A stretch of DNA of 64,000 nucleotides from Pseudovibrio flavus (lineage in GTDB: Bacteria > Pseudomonadota > Alphaproteobacteria > Rhizobiales > Stappiaceae), in contig NZ_SMMA01000062.1 in assembly GCF_009711345.1 (NCBI RefSeq), positions 124,001 through 188,000 on the forward strand, given 5' to 3'. The notes below the pieces were generated by a model. That model ran no database searches and was not told the origin of the DNA. It worked only from the letters and a program-made list of their open reading frames with translations. A program made the translations under genes and the position numbers. Below, piece after piece: positions 46,610 through 58,084 of the stretch. Positions within the stretch are counted from its first letter, which is position 1, and each line of letters starts with the position of its first letter.

Positions 46610-47089
46610 TTAGCCGAAATCAGATTCCAATGCTTCTTCAGCAAGACGCACAGCTACCGCAAAGTTCTCTACAGGAATCGGCTGTCGCGGTAATTTAAGA
46701 CCGCAAATCTGCGTCATCATTGCGACATCTTGCGGCATGCGCTCCAACTGCTCCAAGGGAACGAAATCCACAACATGACTCACAATTGCACGGGTAAGGA
46801 AAGGGCGCCGAACGATACCGCGTCCCCGAATTTCCAAAAGCCCTTGTATCGTGACAGGGGCGGTTGCTACCAAGCGGCCATTAAGTGCCTCAAGGTAAAC
46901 ACGATCATCGCTAACGAGGGCAGCGAAGTGCCCCCGTGAATTAGCGCGATCCATCAGTTCGTTGACGAGACCGGATTTACCAGAACCAGAGGGGCCTCTG
47001 ACAAGAAGGCCGCGCGTTCCAACAACCACACAGCTTGCGTGGACTGCCTGATCGCGCTCACCTTCGCCTTTGGCCACCTTCTGCCCCAT
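46610..47089 (-). CDS. hprK: HPr kinase/phosphorylase, short alphaproteobacterial form
   Basis: A 159-residue version holding only the C-terminal kinase domain of HprK. The P-loop GPSGSGKSG begins at residue 32; ALVSDDRVYLEALNGRLVA and VTIQGLLEIRGRGIVRRPF are the catalytic and signature regions. The N-terminal domain of firmicute HprK is missing, as in all alphaproteobacteria known to me. It would phosphorylate Ser51 of HPr. Start: ATG 47089; a TTG two codons earlier overlaps the chvG stop. Either way the two genes nearly touch, so sensing and PTS control are co-expressed. Confidence 0.92.
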   Translation of the reverse strand: MGQKVAKGEGERDQAVHASCVVVGTRGLLVRGPSGSGKSGLVNELMDRANSRGHFAALVSDDRVYLEALNGRLVATAPVTIQGLLEIRGRGIVRRPFLTRAIVSHVVDFVPLEQLERMPQDVAMMTQICGLKLPRQPIPVENFAVAVRLAEEALESDFG

Positions 47090-47091
47090 CC

Positions 47092-48915
47092 TCAATGCCT
47101 GACTGGCAATGTTACGATGAAACGGGCGCCGGTTTTGGCTTTATCGTCTTCACTCTTGGCATTATCGCTGCGGTTTTCAGCGGTAATGGTACCGTTGTGC
47201 GCCTGAACGATCTGACGGCAGATCGACAAGCCGAGGCCGGAGTTATTGCCAAAGCCCTCAGTTTCAGGTCTGTCTGTATAAAAGCGCTCGAAGATACGCT
47301 CCATAACATCGGCCCCGATACCCGGCCCTTCATCCTCAACCGTCACAACAATCTTGGACTGCTCACGACGGGCCGTCAGGTAGACCTTGCCACCTTCTGG
47401 AGAGAATGAACGAGCGTTATCAATGAGGTTATTGAACACCTGAGACAGGCGCTCACCGTTACCAACCATCTCGAACGGATGTTCGATTTTAGACGGAACG
47501 ACCTCGATAACAACTTCCGGCTCCCCTTCCCTCGTGCGCTCGTTGGCGATTTCGGCAAGGGTACGCAGCAGCACAGCCAGATCAAAGCTCTGGTTCTCAG
47601 CTCGTGCCATTTCCGCATCGACGCGCGATGCCTCGGAAATGTCAGAGATCAGGCGGTCAAGACGACGAACGTCATGCTGAATGATCTCCATAAGACGGGC
47701 TCGCGAGTCCTCTGTCTTGGCCAGAGGCAAGGTCTCCACCGCACTACGCAAGGATGTCAGCGGGTTTTTCAGCTCGTGCGCCACATCGGCGGCAAAGCTT
47801 TCAATCGCTTCCATACGGTCATAGAGCGTATTGGTCATGTCTCTGAGAGCGCGGGCAAGGAAGCCGATTTCGTCGTGACGATCTCCAAAGTCTGGAATTT
47901 CCTCACGGGACTTGATCGAGCGCTGCACACGCTGTGCGGCCTCTGACAGTCTGCGAACAGGACCAGCAATAGTGCCTGCCAGCAGAATGGACAGGATGAT
48001 TACAACGACCGCTGCAACGATAAAGATCTTGATGATCGCGTTTCGCTCAGCAGCAACGATGGCATCAATATCTCCGCCTTGGGTGGAGAGCAGCAATGTA
48101 CCGAGCACAGCCCTAAAGCGCTGGATCGGAACGGCAACAGAGACGATCATCTCGCCTTTGTCAGACAAGCGCACAACGCTTGCCGGAGAGCCGGACATAG
48201 CAGCTTCCACTTCGGCGTATTTCAGGCCGTCGTGTCCGTCGTATTCATGATAGAGCGGCAGTTCTCCCCGCCGCATCCAGAGTTTGGCTTGTTGCCACAG
48301 GCCTTCCAGAAACGGTGTTTTCGTTTCTTCAGGGTGCGGCAGGTCAAATCTGAAAATCTGATCGTAGTCGTAGATCTTTCTGGAATCGAGTAGCAGCGTT
48401 CCGTCCGGATCGTAAATGCGGGCACGCGTTTTCGTCGGCGAAATCAATCGCCGCAAAACGGGGCCAACCTGCTCCGGATTGATCGGGAAGTCCAGATTAG
48501 AAAGACTGCCACGAGGGCTTAGGCTTTCCCCTGCCTCAAGGCGCAGCAATTGCTCGGGATCCACCATCACTGTGTTTGTATCAGCGGTGGCGGATGCGGC
48601 GATGGCACCGGCAATAATTTCGCCTTGAGTCAGCAGAGACTGGACACGCGCATCGATAAGACCTGCACGGAACTGGTTGAGGTACAAAATACCGACAACC
48701 ATCGCCACAAGGCCTACGAGGTTCAGAACCAGAATTCGACGTGTCAAAGAGGAGAAGATATAGGTTCCAAGCAAACCGCCCCAACGCGAGAACACCCTAC
48801 GGCGGACCTGCTTTCTGCGAAGCCAGCGAAACCGGCTTTTGCCATGACCTTCGTGCGCCTGCGTTTTACCGGCAGGTTCTTTGGCACTTTCTTGGGAATT
48901 GTCGCTTTCCAACAT
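47092..48915 (-). CDS. chvG: Two-component sensor histidine kinase ChvG (ExoS/BvrS)
   Basis: A 607-residue sensor. A cytoplasmic basic head precedes the first helix (about 55-78, LVLNLVGLVAMVVGIL). A periplasmic stimulus domain follows with GSLSNLDFPINPEQVGPVL. A second helix (near 305-325) leads into a HAMP domain. The phospho-His lies in FAADVAHELKNPLTSLR. The ATPase part has VFNNLIDNARSF and GLGLSICRQIVQAHNG. In Rhizobiales ChvG senses acid and host signals and phosphorylates ChvI. It starts 16 nt after chvI. Confidence 0.95.
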   Translation of the reverse strand: MLESDNSQESAKEPAGKTQAHEGHGKSRFRWLRRKQVRRRVFSRWGGLLGTYIFSSLTRRILVLNLVGLVAMVVGILYLNQFRAGLIDARVQSLLTQGEIIAGAIAASATADTNTVMVDPEQLLRLEAGESLSPRGSLSNLDFPINPEQVGPVLRRLISPTKTRARIYDPDGTLLLDSRKIYDYDQIFRFDLPHPEETKTPFLEGLWQQAKLWMRRGELPLYHEYDGHDGLKYAEVEAAMSGSPASVVRLSDKGEMIVSVAVPIQRFRAVLGTLLLSTQGGDIDAIVAAERNAIIKIFIVAAVVVIILSILLAGTIAGPVRRLSEAAQRVQRSIKSREEIPDFGDRHDEIGFLARALRDMTNTLYDRMEAIESFAADVAHELKNPLTSLRSAVETLPLAKTEDSRARLMEIIQHDVRRLDRLISDISEASRVDAEMARAENQSFDLAVLLRTLAEIANERTREGEPEVVIEVVPSKIEHPFEMVGNGERLSQVFNNLIDNARSFSPEGGKVYLTARREQSKIVVTVEDEGPGIGADVMERIFERFYTDRPETEGFGNNSGLGLSICRQIVQAHNGTITAENRSDNAKSEDDKAKTGARFIVTLPVRH

Positions 48916-48931
48916 CTCGCAAGGATGCTTC

Positions 48932-49630
48932 CTAGTTTTCGCGGAAGCGATATCCTACGCCGTAGAGAGTTTCGATCATGTCGAAATCATCATCAACGAC
49001 TTTGAATTTCTTACGCAAACGTTTGATGTGGCTGTCGATGGTGCGGTCGTCGACATAGACCTGATCATCATAAGCGGCATCCATGAGAGCGTTACGGCTC
49101 TTTACAACGCCAGGACGCTGCGCAAGGGCAAACAAAATAAGAAACTCGGTAACAGTAAGAACGACTTGCTTACCCATCCAAGTGCAAGTGTGACGCTCCT
49201 GATCCATAACCAAATGGCCACGTTCAAGGGTCTTGCTGGCTTCGCCTGCACTTGTGGTCGCGTCCTTGGCCTGAGCACGGCGCAAAACAGCTTTAACGCG
49301 TTCTACCATGAGGCGCTGGGAAAACGGTTTACGGATGAAATCGTCTGCGCCCATTTTCAGGCCAAACAATTCATCAATCTCATCATCTTTGGAGGTGAGA
49401 AAAATCACAGGAAGGTCAGATTTCTGACGCAGGCGGCGAAGCAGCTCCATGCCATCCATACGCGGCATTTTAATGTCAAAAATTGCTAGGTCTGGCGGGT
49501 CGTTTAAAAGCCCCTCTAGCGCAGATGCGCCATCGGTGTAAGCCTGAACACGGTACCCTTCAGATTCCAGAGCAATCGACACTGAAGTCAAAATGTTACG
49601 GTCATCGTCGACCAAGGCAATCGTCGGCAT
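48932..49630 (-). CDS. chvI: Two-component response regulator ChvI (BvrR)
   Basis: A 232-residue OmpR-family regulator. The receiver has the acidic pocket VDDDR, phospho-acceptor Asp52 in [17 protein letters not shown], and a Lys in [11 protein letters not shown]. The winged-helix DNA-binding domain fills the second half, with [20 protein letters not shown] and [13 protein letters not shown]. It controls envelope, exopolysaccharide and carbon genes in relatives. The promoter lies in the long spacer shared with pckA, a gene under ChvG/ChvI influence in Agrobacterium-type bacteria. Confidence 0.96.
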   Translation of the reverse strand: MPTIALVDDDRNILTSVSIALESEGYRVQAYTDGASALEGLLNDPPDLAIFDIKMPRMDGMELLRRLRQKSDLPVIFLTSKDDEIDELFGLKMGADDFIRKPFSQRLMVERVKAVLRRAQAKDATTSAGEASKTLERGHLVMDQERHTCTWMGKQVVLTVTEFLILFALAQRPGVVKSRNALMDAAYDDQVYVDDRTIDSHIKRLRKKFKVVDDDFDMIETLYGVGYRFREN

Positions 49631-50051
49631 GGTTGGAGCCTTAATCCTTCTATCCTAGATTTTGGTTTTACTACAGATGCACAGCAGTGAGAACTCATAA
49701 GGTCGAAATAAGGCAAAAGCCTGTTTAATTACATTTTTTTCGCGTCAATGAATCACCATGATTTTATGACGAGTATATTTTTGATTTTCGGTCAACTCCA
49801 TTGCAAATGACAAAGTAAAATTCACAGTTTGGTAAAACCAAAATCGATTTAAATTCTGATTTTTCAATATAAAATTGTTTTGCACTGAACTTCTTACTTA
49901 TTCAATCGGTTTAGGTGAGTAAGGGCATCTTGTTGTAATTATGTTCTCATTATATGCAACTCATGAGTGGTAGGTGTAGCGAAGTTAAAACTTATCACTC
50001 GGCATTACTTATTAGGTCCACTTTGAACAGTGCATTACTGAGGGACAAGAA
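49631..50051. other. 421-nt divergent promoter region between chvI and pckA
   Basis: Very AT-rich, with several A and T tracts (for example ACATTTTTTTCGCG and AATATAAAATTG) and no credible ORF. Promoters for chvI (minus) and pckA (plus) must lie here, but no box pair stands out. GAGGGA precedes the pckA ATG. Confidence 0.6.
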
Positions 50052-51662
50052 ATGGCAGAGTTCGGTACTCGGAATTCCGTGGCAGGCAGTGAGATTTTTG
50101 GCTTTTCCGGCATCAATAATCTCTATTGGAACATGAAAGCACCCGAGCTCTATGAGTATTCTCTCTGCAAAGGCGAGGCAAATATTGCTGCAGGCGGTGC
50201 TTTGGTTGTCGATACCGGTGAGCACACCGGTCGCTCGCCCAAGGACAAGTTCATCGTAAAGGACGCGACCACCGAGAATTCGGTCTGGTGGGATAACAGC
50301 GCTGCAATGACCCCTGAGCAGTTTGCGCTGCTCAAGGAAGATATGATCAAGCATGCCGAGGGTATGGAACTGTACGCGCAGGATCTTTACGGTGGTGCGG
50401 ATGCTTCCAGCCAGTTACCGGTTCGCGTTTTCACCGAATACGCGTGGCACTCGCTTTTCATTCGCAACCTTCTGCGTCGTCCGGAAGAAAAAGAGCTTCT
50501 CAACTTCGTTCCGGAAATGACCATCGTTGATCTGCCAAGCTTTAAAGCCGATCCGGCCCGTCATGGCAGCCGCTCGCAAACCATTATTGCCTGCGACTTC
50601 ACCAACAAGGTCGTGCTGATTGCTGGCACCTCTTACGCAGGCGAGATGAAGAAGTCAGTCTTCTCCATGCTCAACTTCCTGCTTCCAGAACAGGGCATCA
50701 TGCCTATGCATTGCTCCGCCAACAACGGCGACAGTGATGATGCGGCAGTGTTCTTTGGTCTGTCCGGCACCGGCAAGACAACGCTTTCTGCTGATGCTTC
50801 GCGCACACTGGTTGGCGATGACGAGCACGGCTGGGGGCCGAACGGCATCTTCAACTTTGAAGGCGGCTGTTACGCAAAGACCATCAACCTTTCCCGCGAG
50901 GCAGAGCCGGAAATCTTCTCCACGACCGAGCGCTTCGGTACGATTTTGGAGAACGTTGTGTTGGATTCCAACCGCGTTCCAAACTTCAACGACGGCTCCA
51001 AAACCGAAAACACCCGCTGCGCTTACCCGATCGACTTCATTCCAAATGCAAGCGAAGCCGGTCGCGCAGGTCATCCGAAGAACATCATCATGCTTACCGC
51101 TGATGCGTTTGGTGTTCTGCCTCCAATTGCCAAGCTTACCGGCGCGCAGGCTATGTACCACTTCCTTTCCGGTTACACCGCGAAAGTTGCTGGCACAGAA
51201 AAAGGCGTAACCGAGCCGCAGGCGACATTCTCCACCTGCTTTGGCGCTCCTTTCATGCCGCGTCACCCATCCGAGTATGGCGCATTGCTGAAGGATCTGA
51301 TCGCAAAGCATGATGTTGACTGCTGGCTGGTCAACACCGGTTGGACAAGCGGCCCTTACGGCGTTGGCCACCGCATGCCGATTAAAGAAACCCGTGCGCT
51401 TTTGACTGCAGCACTGAACGGCACACTGAAGAACGGTGCGTTCCGCAAGGATGCGAACTTCGGCTTCGATGTTCCTGTTCTGGTTGCTGGCGTAGACACG
51501 GCGATTCTCGATCCGCGCGGCACTTGGGAAGATCCGCTCGCCTACGATGCGCAGGCAGCAAAGCTCGTTGAGATGTTCACCAATAACTTCCGCCGCTTTG
51601 AAGAGCATGTCGGTAACGAGGTTATGGATGCAGCGCCGGAAATCTATAGCGCCGCTGAGTAA
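50052..51662 (+). CDS. pckA: Phosphoenolpyruvate carboxykinase (ATP)
   Basis: A 536-residue gluconeogenic enzyme converting oxaloacetate and ATP to PEP. The kinase P-loop [13 protein letters not shown] is at about 234-246. Upstream is the oxaloacetate-site region [15 protein letters not shown]; downstream [14 protein letters not shown] holds the metal and PEP ligands. ATP type is clear from the lack of GTP-type motifs. It faces chvI across a long spacer; the arrangement is typical for Rhizobiales and fits joint control by ChvI. A strong terminator follows. Confidence 0.97.
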   Translation: MAEFGTRNSVAGSEIFGFSGINNLYWNMKAPELYEYSLCKGEANIAAGGALVVDTGEHTGRSPKDKFIVKDATTENSVWWDNSAAMTPEQFALLKEDMIKHAEGMELYAQDLYGGADASSQLPVRVFTEYAWHSLFIRNLLRRPEEKELLNFVPEMTIVDLPSFKADPARHGSRSQTIIACDFTNKVVLIAGTSYAGEMKKSVFSMLNFLLPEQGIMPMHCSANNGDSDDAAVFFGLSGTGKTTLSADASRTLVGDDEHGWGPNGIFNFEGGCYAKTINLSREAEPEIFSTTERFGTILENVVLDSNRVPNFNDGSKTENTRCAYPIDFIPNASEAGRAGHPKNIIMLTADAFGVLPPIAKLTGAQAMYHFLSGYTAKVAGTEKGVTEPQATFSTCFGAPFMPRHPSEYGALLKDLIAKHDVDCWLVNTGWTSGPYGVGHRMPIKETRALLTAALNGTLKNGAFRKDANFGFDVPVLVAGVDTAILDPRGTWEDPLAYDAQAAKLVEMFTNNFRRFEEHVGNEVMDAAPEIYSAAE

Positions 51663-51686
51663 CAGCTCCTGAGCCTCTGAAAATTC

Positions 51687-51722
51687 AAGATGCGCGGTCA
51701 CTCTGGCCGCGCATCTTTTTTA
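51687..51722 (+). terminator. Rho-independent terminator after pckA
   Basis: A perfect 11-bp stem (AAGATGCGCGG with CCGCGCATCTT) has a 9-nt loop and a TTTTT tail. Confidence 0.93.
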
Positions 51723-51803
51723 TGTCCGCACGTTGCATCCTGAGCATTTATACCGATATCCTTAGCCTTCAGCCAAAAACTGGCGACCGAGCGGGGGCGA
51801 CGG

Positions 51804-52868
51804 ATGACGAACATGGACAGCATTTCCAAACCCACTGACACACTTGATGTCCTGGATATTGCTGTCGACTGGCTAAGCCAAGGTCGCCGCGCCGCCTTGG
51901 CGACTGTCACCCACACATGGGGTTCTGCTCCGCGGCCAGTGGGCTCTCACCTTCTCATTGACGATCAAGGTAATTTTGAAGGCTCGGTATCGGGTGGCTG
52001 TGTTGAGGCTGCCGTCATCACCGAGGCCCTAGACGTTATCGAGCGCGAAGCTGTCGCCTTTGTTGAATTTGGCGTTGCGGATGAGACGGCATGGCGGGTG
52101 GGGCTTTCCTGTGGTGGGCGTATTGGTGTGCGCATCGAACCGCTTTCCTCACCGTCGCTGGCGTCGGCCATAGAAGGATTGGCAGCTGCGCAAAGGGAGC
52201 GTAAAGCCGCAGCGATTATATCGTCCGTGAATGGTTCTTCAGCGCAACTGGTCTATAGCCCGAGCGAGGCCTCATACCCGACAATTGCCGATGAACTTAC
52301 CAAGCGGTTCGTGAGCGGCAAGTCGGGCAGCGTGAAAACGGAAAGCGGGCATGAGTTCTTCCTGACCGTTCGCATTCCAAAGCCTCAGCTTGTTGTTATC
52401 GGGGCGGTTCATATCACACAGGCTCTTGTGCCGATGGTCGGCGCAACAGGCTTTGACATGATGGTTATTGACCCGCGCACAGCCTTTGCAACGCCGGAAC
52501 GTTTTCCTGACACCCAGCTCAAAGCAGAGTGGCCAGAAGATGTTTTCAAGAACCTGTCACTTGACCCTTACTGCGCGGTGATTGCGCTGACGCATGATCC
52601 CAAGATTGACGACTACGCACTTATCTCTGCGTTACAATCTGACTGTTTTTATATCGGTGCGTTGGGTAGCCGGAAAACCCATGCCAGCAGATGCGAGCGG
52701 CTTGAAAAGGCGGGCGTTACACCAAAACAGCTCGCGCGCATTCACGCTCCCATTGGTGTGAACATCGGTGCGGCCAATCCTGCTGAGATTGCCGTATCTG
52801 TTCTTGCCGAGATTATTCTAGCGCTTCGCGGCCCAAAACCTGAGCCCAAGAGAGCAGAGGCGCCATGA
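51804..52868 (+). CDS. XdhC family protein (molybdenum-cofactor insertion/sulfuration helper)
   Basis: A 354-residue XdhC/CoxI protein. The N-terminal domain has ATVTHTWGSAPRPVGSHLLI and GSVSGGCVEAAVI, with the conserved Cys. The C-terminal Rossmann domain contains LVVIGAVHITQALVPM and YIGALGSRKTHASR, both family hallmarks. These proteins bind molybdenum cofactor and protect or load xanthine-dehydrogenase-type enzymes. It overlaps the next gene by 4 nt. No molybdenum hydroxylase structural gene lies nearby, so the client enzyme is unknown. Confidence 0.88.
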   Translation: MTNMDSISKPTDTLDVLDIAVDWLSQGRRAALATVTHTWGSAPRPVGSHLLIDDQGNFEGSVSGGCVEAAVITEALDVIEREAVAFVEFGVADETAWRVGLSCGGRIGVRIEPLSSPSLASAIEGLAAAQRERKAAAIISSVNGSSAQLVYSPSEASYPTIADELTKRFVSGKSGSVKTESGHEFFLTVRIPKPQLVVIGAVHITQALVPMVGATGFDMMVIDPRTAFATPERFPDTQLKAEWPEDVFKNLSLDPYCAVIALTHDPKIDDYALISALQSDCFYIGALGSRKTHASRCERLEKAGVTPKQLARIHAPIGVNIGAANPAEIAVSVLAEIILALRGPKPEPKRAEAP

Positions 52869-54505
52869 TTTACGCGGGTTTTGCTCTTGAAGATGCTGAA
52901 GGCTGCTATCTGGCCCATACATTGAAGGCCGGTGATCTCACATTGAAGAAGGGACATCACCTAACCGCAGATGACATCGCCAACCTTGCCGCCCAATCAG
53001 TCACAAAGGTTACCGCGCTGAAGCTTGAAAAGGGTGATGTTCACGAAGACCAAGCTGCAACGAGGGTAGCCAAAGCTGCACGTGGCGACGAAACACATAC
53101 CCTGCCCGCCTTTACGGGGCGCATGAACCTATATGCAGACCAAGCCGGATTGCTGCGCATTGATGCGGACAAGATCAACAGCGCCAATAGCATATCGCAG
53201 GATATTACAATCGCGACCCTGCCGGATTTCGAAAAGGTTCTGAACGGGCGGATGATCGCGACAGCCAAGATTATTCCTCTTGCAGCAAAAGGCAGCGACC
53301 TTGCGAAGGTGGAAGATGCTGTGCGGGGCGCGATAAAGGTCGCGCCGTTTTCTGCCAAGCGCATCGGACTGGTGTTTACGGTATTGCCGCAGACCAAACC
53401 CTCTGTCCTCAGCAAAACCCGCAAGGTGCTAGAAGAGCGTCTTGCACCTTCCGGCTCTAGTGTGGCTTGGGAGGTGCAATGCGCACATGATCAGGGGGCT
53501 TTGAGAGAAGCTCTCGCCGACGTTGACAGCCAACCAGAATGCGATCTGGTGATCGTTTTCGGCGCATCTGCTGTTGTAGACGTGAACGACGTCATCCCTG
53601 CCGCTATTATAGATGCTGGCGGTGCAGTTGAGCATTTTGGCATGCCCGTGGACCCCGGCAATCTGTTGGTACTGGGCAACCTTTCTGGAAAGTTTGTTAT
53701 TGGCGCTCCGGGCTGTGCCCGCTCTGCTCAGGAAAATGGTTTTGACTGGGTGCTTGATAGGCTTCTGGCGAACATACCCGTCAGCAGTCGTGACCTTATG
53801 GGCATGGGTGTTGGCGGTCTTCTAAAGGAGATTCATAGCAGGCCCCAGCCGCGTGAAACCAACACCGATCTACCCTACGAGCCGCAGCACAATATTGCAG
53901 GCCTTCTGCTTGCTGCAGGCAAATCCACGCGCATGGCACCGCATAACAAACTGCTTGCCCGCGTTGACGGCATTCCCCTCGTCCGCCGTGTGGCTGAGAA
54001 CGCACTAGGAAGCGGCCTTAGTAGGCTTTTCGTTGTTACAGGACACATGGAGCAAGAAGTCAAAGAAGCTCTGGACGGGCTTCCCATCACCTTTATCGAC
54101 AACCCATCTTTTGCTGAGGGCATGTCCACCTCCATCGTTGCTGGCGTTAAACACATCCTTGACCAGAGATACGCAGCAGCTGTGGTTCTGCTGGCCGATA
54201 TGCCCCACGTCTCGGGCGAGCATATTGACCAGCTCATCAACCACTATGAGCCCGACAGTGACTGCCTGATTGGCGTCTCTTCGTTCGGTGGCAAGCGGGG
54301 TAATCCGGTTTTGTGGGATGCGCGTTACTTTGGCGAACTCACACAGCTTACCGGCGACATCGGCGGTAAGGCCCTTATCCAGAGCAACCGCGATCAAGTT
54401 TACCAAGTTGAAATCGGGGAAGCTGCTCGAATCGACCTTGATGACCAAACCAAACTTGAACGTATTGGTGGAGAGCTTGGACACTATTCCCGCCAAAAGA
54501 GCTAG
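52865..54505 (+). CDS. Molybdopterin-binding domain fused to a MobA/MocA-type nucleotidyltransferase
   Basis: A 546-residue fusion. The N-terminal part (to about 335) is a MoeA/MogA-like molybdopterin-binding region, recognised by DLVIVFGASAVVDVNDVIPA and HFGMPVDPGNLLVLG, then GAPGCARSAQENGFDWVL. The C-terminal part (about 345-546) is a nucleotidyltransferase with GLLLAAGKSTRMAPHNKLL, VLLADMPHVS and GKRGNPVLW, as in MocA, which makes the cytosine dinucleotide cofactor. Coupled to the XdhC-like gene, it probably prepares cofactor for a hydroxylase elsewhere. Confidence 0.87.
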   Translation: MIYAGFALEDAEGCYLAHTLKAGDLTLKKGHHLTADDIANLAAQSVTKVTALKLEKGDVHEDQAATRVAKAARGDETHTLPAFTGRMNLYADQAGLLRIDADKINSANSISQDITIATLPDFEKVLNGRMIATAKIIPLAAKGSDLAKVEDAVRGAIKVAPFSAKRIGLVFTVLPQTKPSVLSKTRKVLEERLAPSGSSVAWEVQCAHDQGALREALADVDSQPECDLVIVFGASAVVDVNDVIPAAIIDAGGAVEHFGMPVDPGNLLVLGNLSGKFVIGAPGCARSAQENGFDWVLDRLLANIPVSSRDLMGMGVGGLLKEIHSRPQPRETNTDLPYEPQHNIAGLLLAAGKSTRMAPHNKLLARVDGIPLVRRVAENALGSGLSRLFVVTGHMEQEVKEALDGLPITFIDNPSFAEGMSTSIVAGVKHILDQRYAAAVVLLADMPHVSGEHIDQLINHYEPDSDCLIGVSSFGGKRGNPVLWDARYFGELTQLTGDIGGKALIQSNRDQVYQVEIGEAARIDLDDQTKLERIGGELGHYSRQKS

Positions 54506-54869
54506 TTTCCCTTAGCCTTTCGGGTGAAAGCGACATGCGTTGCTAATATTTTACTGAAGAGTGAATTTTATCTGCTTGGATAACTAGCTGATTATATGTA
54601 GTTAAATTAATTGTTCTCTTGATTTTGGGTCTCAAATTGCCGCAGTACGTAGGCATACGTAGCCCATTCCTCTAGAAATTCCAAAATCTGTCAGATAAGG
54701 TTTGTTGGTCGGCTGGCGCGACGGGATGTGGCGCAAGTATAAGAGGCCGATGTTCTCTTAAAACAATTGCGAGCGTTTCCCCCGGCATGCAGCCTTGTTT
54801 TTGGCTTGGCGCATGTAGCAAACGATAACCAAAAAACTCGCCTGACCGATAAAAAAGAAGGCAAAAGAA
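54506..54869. other. 364-nt intergenic region before the GcrA-like small gene
   Basis: AT-rich at the left. It contains TACGTA-GGCA-TACGTA (54646-54661), a doubled palindrome of unknown meaning, and an A/G-rich stretch with GAAGG just before the next ATG. No credible ORF or RNA was found. Confidence 0.5.
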
Positions 54870-55079
54870 ATGTCCGGTATCAATCTTCCAAGCACAACGC
54901 AGTGCAAATGGGCTGAAGGCGAAAGCGGAAACTACACTTTCCCATGCAAGAACCCACGTGGTGATGGCTCTTACTGCGAGTACCACGCAGCGATTGTTTA
55001 CGAGACCCCTGAGCAGCGTAAAGCGCGCGCAGAACAGGCTCGTGCAGCAAACAACGCAGCTAAACGAATCGCCGCTTAA
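54870..55079 (+). CDS. Small zinc-motif protein resembling the C-terminus of GcrA
   Basis: A 69-residue protein. Residues 12-39 carry Cys12, Cys26, Cys36 and His39 within CKWAEGES..., FPCKNPRGDG and SYCEYHAAIVYE. This resembles the C-terminal end of the cell-cycle regulator GcrA (a CxW start, then YCxYHxxxAY). The GcrA N-terminal helix-turn-helix is absent. A basic helix (EQRKARAEQARAANNAAKR) ends the protein. Function unknown; binding to sigma-70 region 2, as GcrA does, is a speculation. AAGAAGG precedes the ATG. Confidence 0.7.
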   Translation: MSGINLPSTTQCKWAEGESGNYTFPCKNPRGDGSYCEYHAAIVYETPEQRKARAEQARAANNAAKRIAA

Positions 55080-55166
55080 TCAGCAACTGTCGATTCGACT
55101 TCAGGCTCCCATGAGTATTCTTGGGGGCCTTATCATTTGCAGGTCTGCCTGCTTGGCGCAGACAAT

Positions 55167-55198
55167 AAAAAAGCCTCGGTCGTGACCGAGGCTTTTTT
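55167..55198. terminator. Strong bidirectional terminator before atpC
   Basis: A perfect 14-bp stem (AAAAAAGCCTCGGT with ACCGAGGCTTTTTT) has a CGTG loop. It ends both the small gene on the plus strand and the ATP synthase operon on the minus strand. Confidence 0.95.
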
Positions 55199-55224
55199 CA
55201 TCTTTAAGCTTGATCGTGCCACCC

Positions 55225-55629
55225 TTAAGCGGCGATCGCTGCCTCGACTTCGCGAAGCTGCGAAAGGATCAAAGATGCTTTCTGCTTTGTGATGTCATCT
55301 TCGGCGTCAGCTACATCTTCTTCAGCATTTTTGATCTGCTGAGCAATGTAAGCCGCATCGATTTCAGCCATCGGAATCGCCTGTTCCGCCAGAACAGTCA
55401 TGCCCGACGTGGATACGTCTGCAAAACCACCACGCACGAAGTACTCATGCGTGTCACCATTTTCCTCGGTTGCTTTTACAACACCTGGACGCATGGTTGA
55501 CAGAAACGGCGAGTGGCCAGCGCCAACACCAAACTGACCTTCGGTTCCCGGGATGACAACATCTGTCACCACTGCGGAAAGCAGAAGGCGTTCCGGTGAG
55601 ACCAGCTCAAACTGAAATGTTCCAGCCAT
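55225..55629 (-). CDS. atpC: F0F1 ATP synthase subunit epsilon
   Basis: A 134-residue central-stalk subunit. The beta-sandwich domain reads FELVSPERLLLSAVVTDVVI, with PGTEGQFGVGAGHSPFLS; the C-terminal helical part (AYIAQQIKNAEEDVADAEDD) is shorter than in E. coli, as in other alphaproteobacteria. It is the last gene of atpHAGDC. Confidence 0.95.
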   Translation of the reverse strand: MAGTFQFELVSPERLLLSAVVTDVVIPGTEGQFGVGAGHSPFLSTMRPGVVKATEENGDTHEYFVRGGFADVSTSGMTVLAEQAIPMAEIDAAYIAQQIKNAEEDVADAEDDITKQKASLILSQLREVEAAIAA

Positions 55630-55712
55630 TTAGCTCTTCCTCTGTCCGTCTCGCTGGCCGGCGCCCCTAAAGGGCCGCCGAACCAAGTCGCGTCTCAGCC
55701 CGAAGGCCAGAA

Positions 55713-58054
<2,342 letters not shown>

Positions 58055-58084
58055 GGGCGCCCCCGTTCCTTACCGTTGCTTCGT

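Noticed and set aside
50655-51701. A 348-codon minus-strand frame opposite pckA
   Set aside because: Antisense of pckA with no recognisable protein features.
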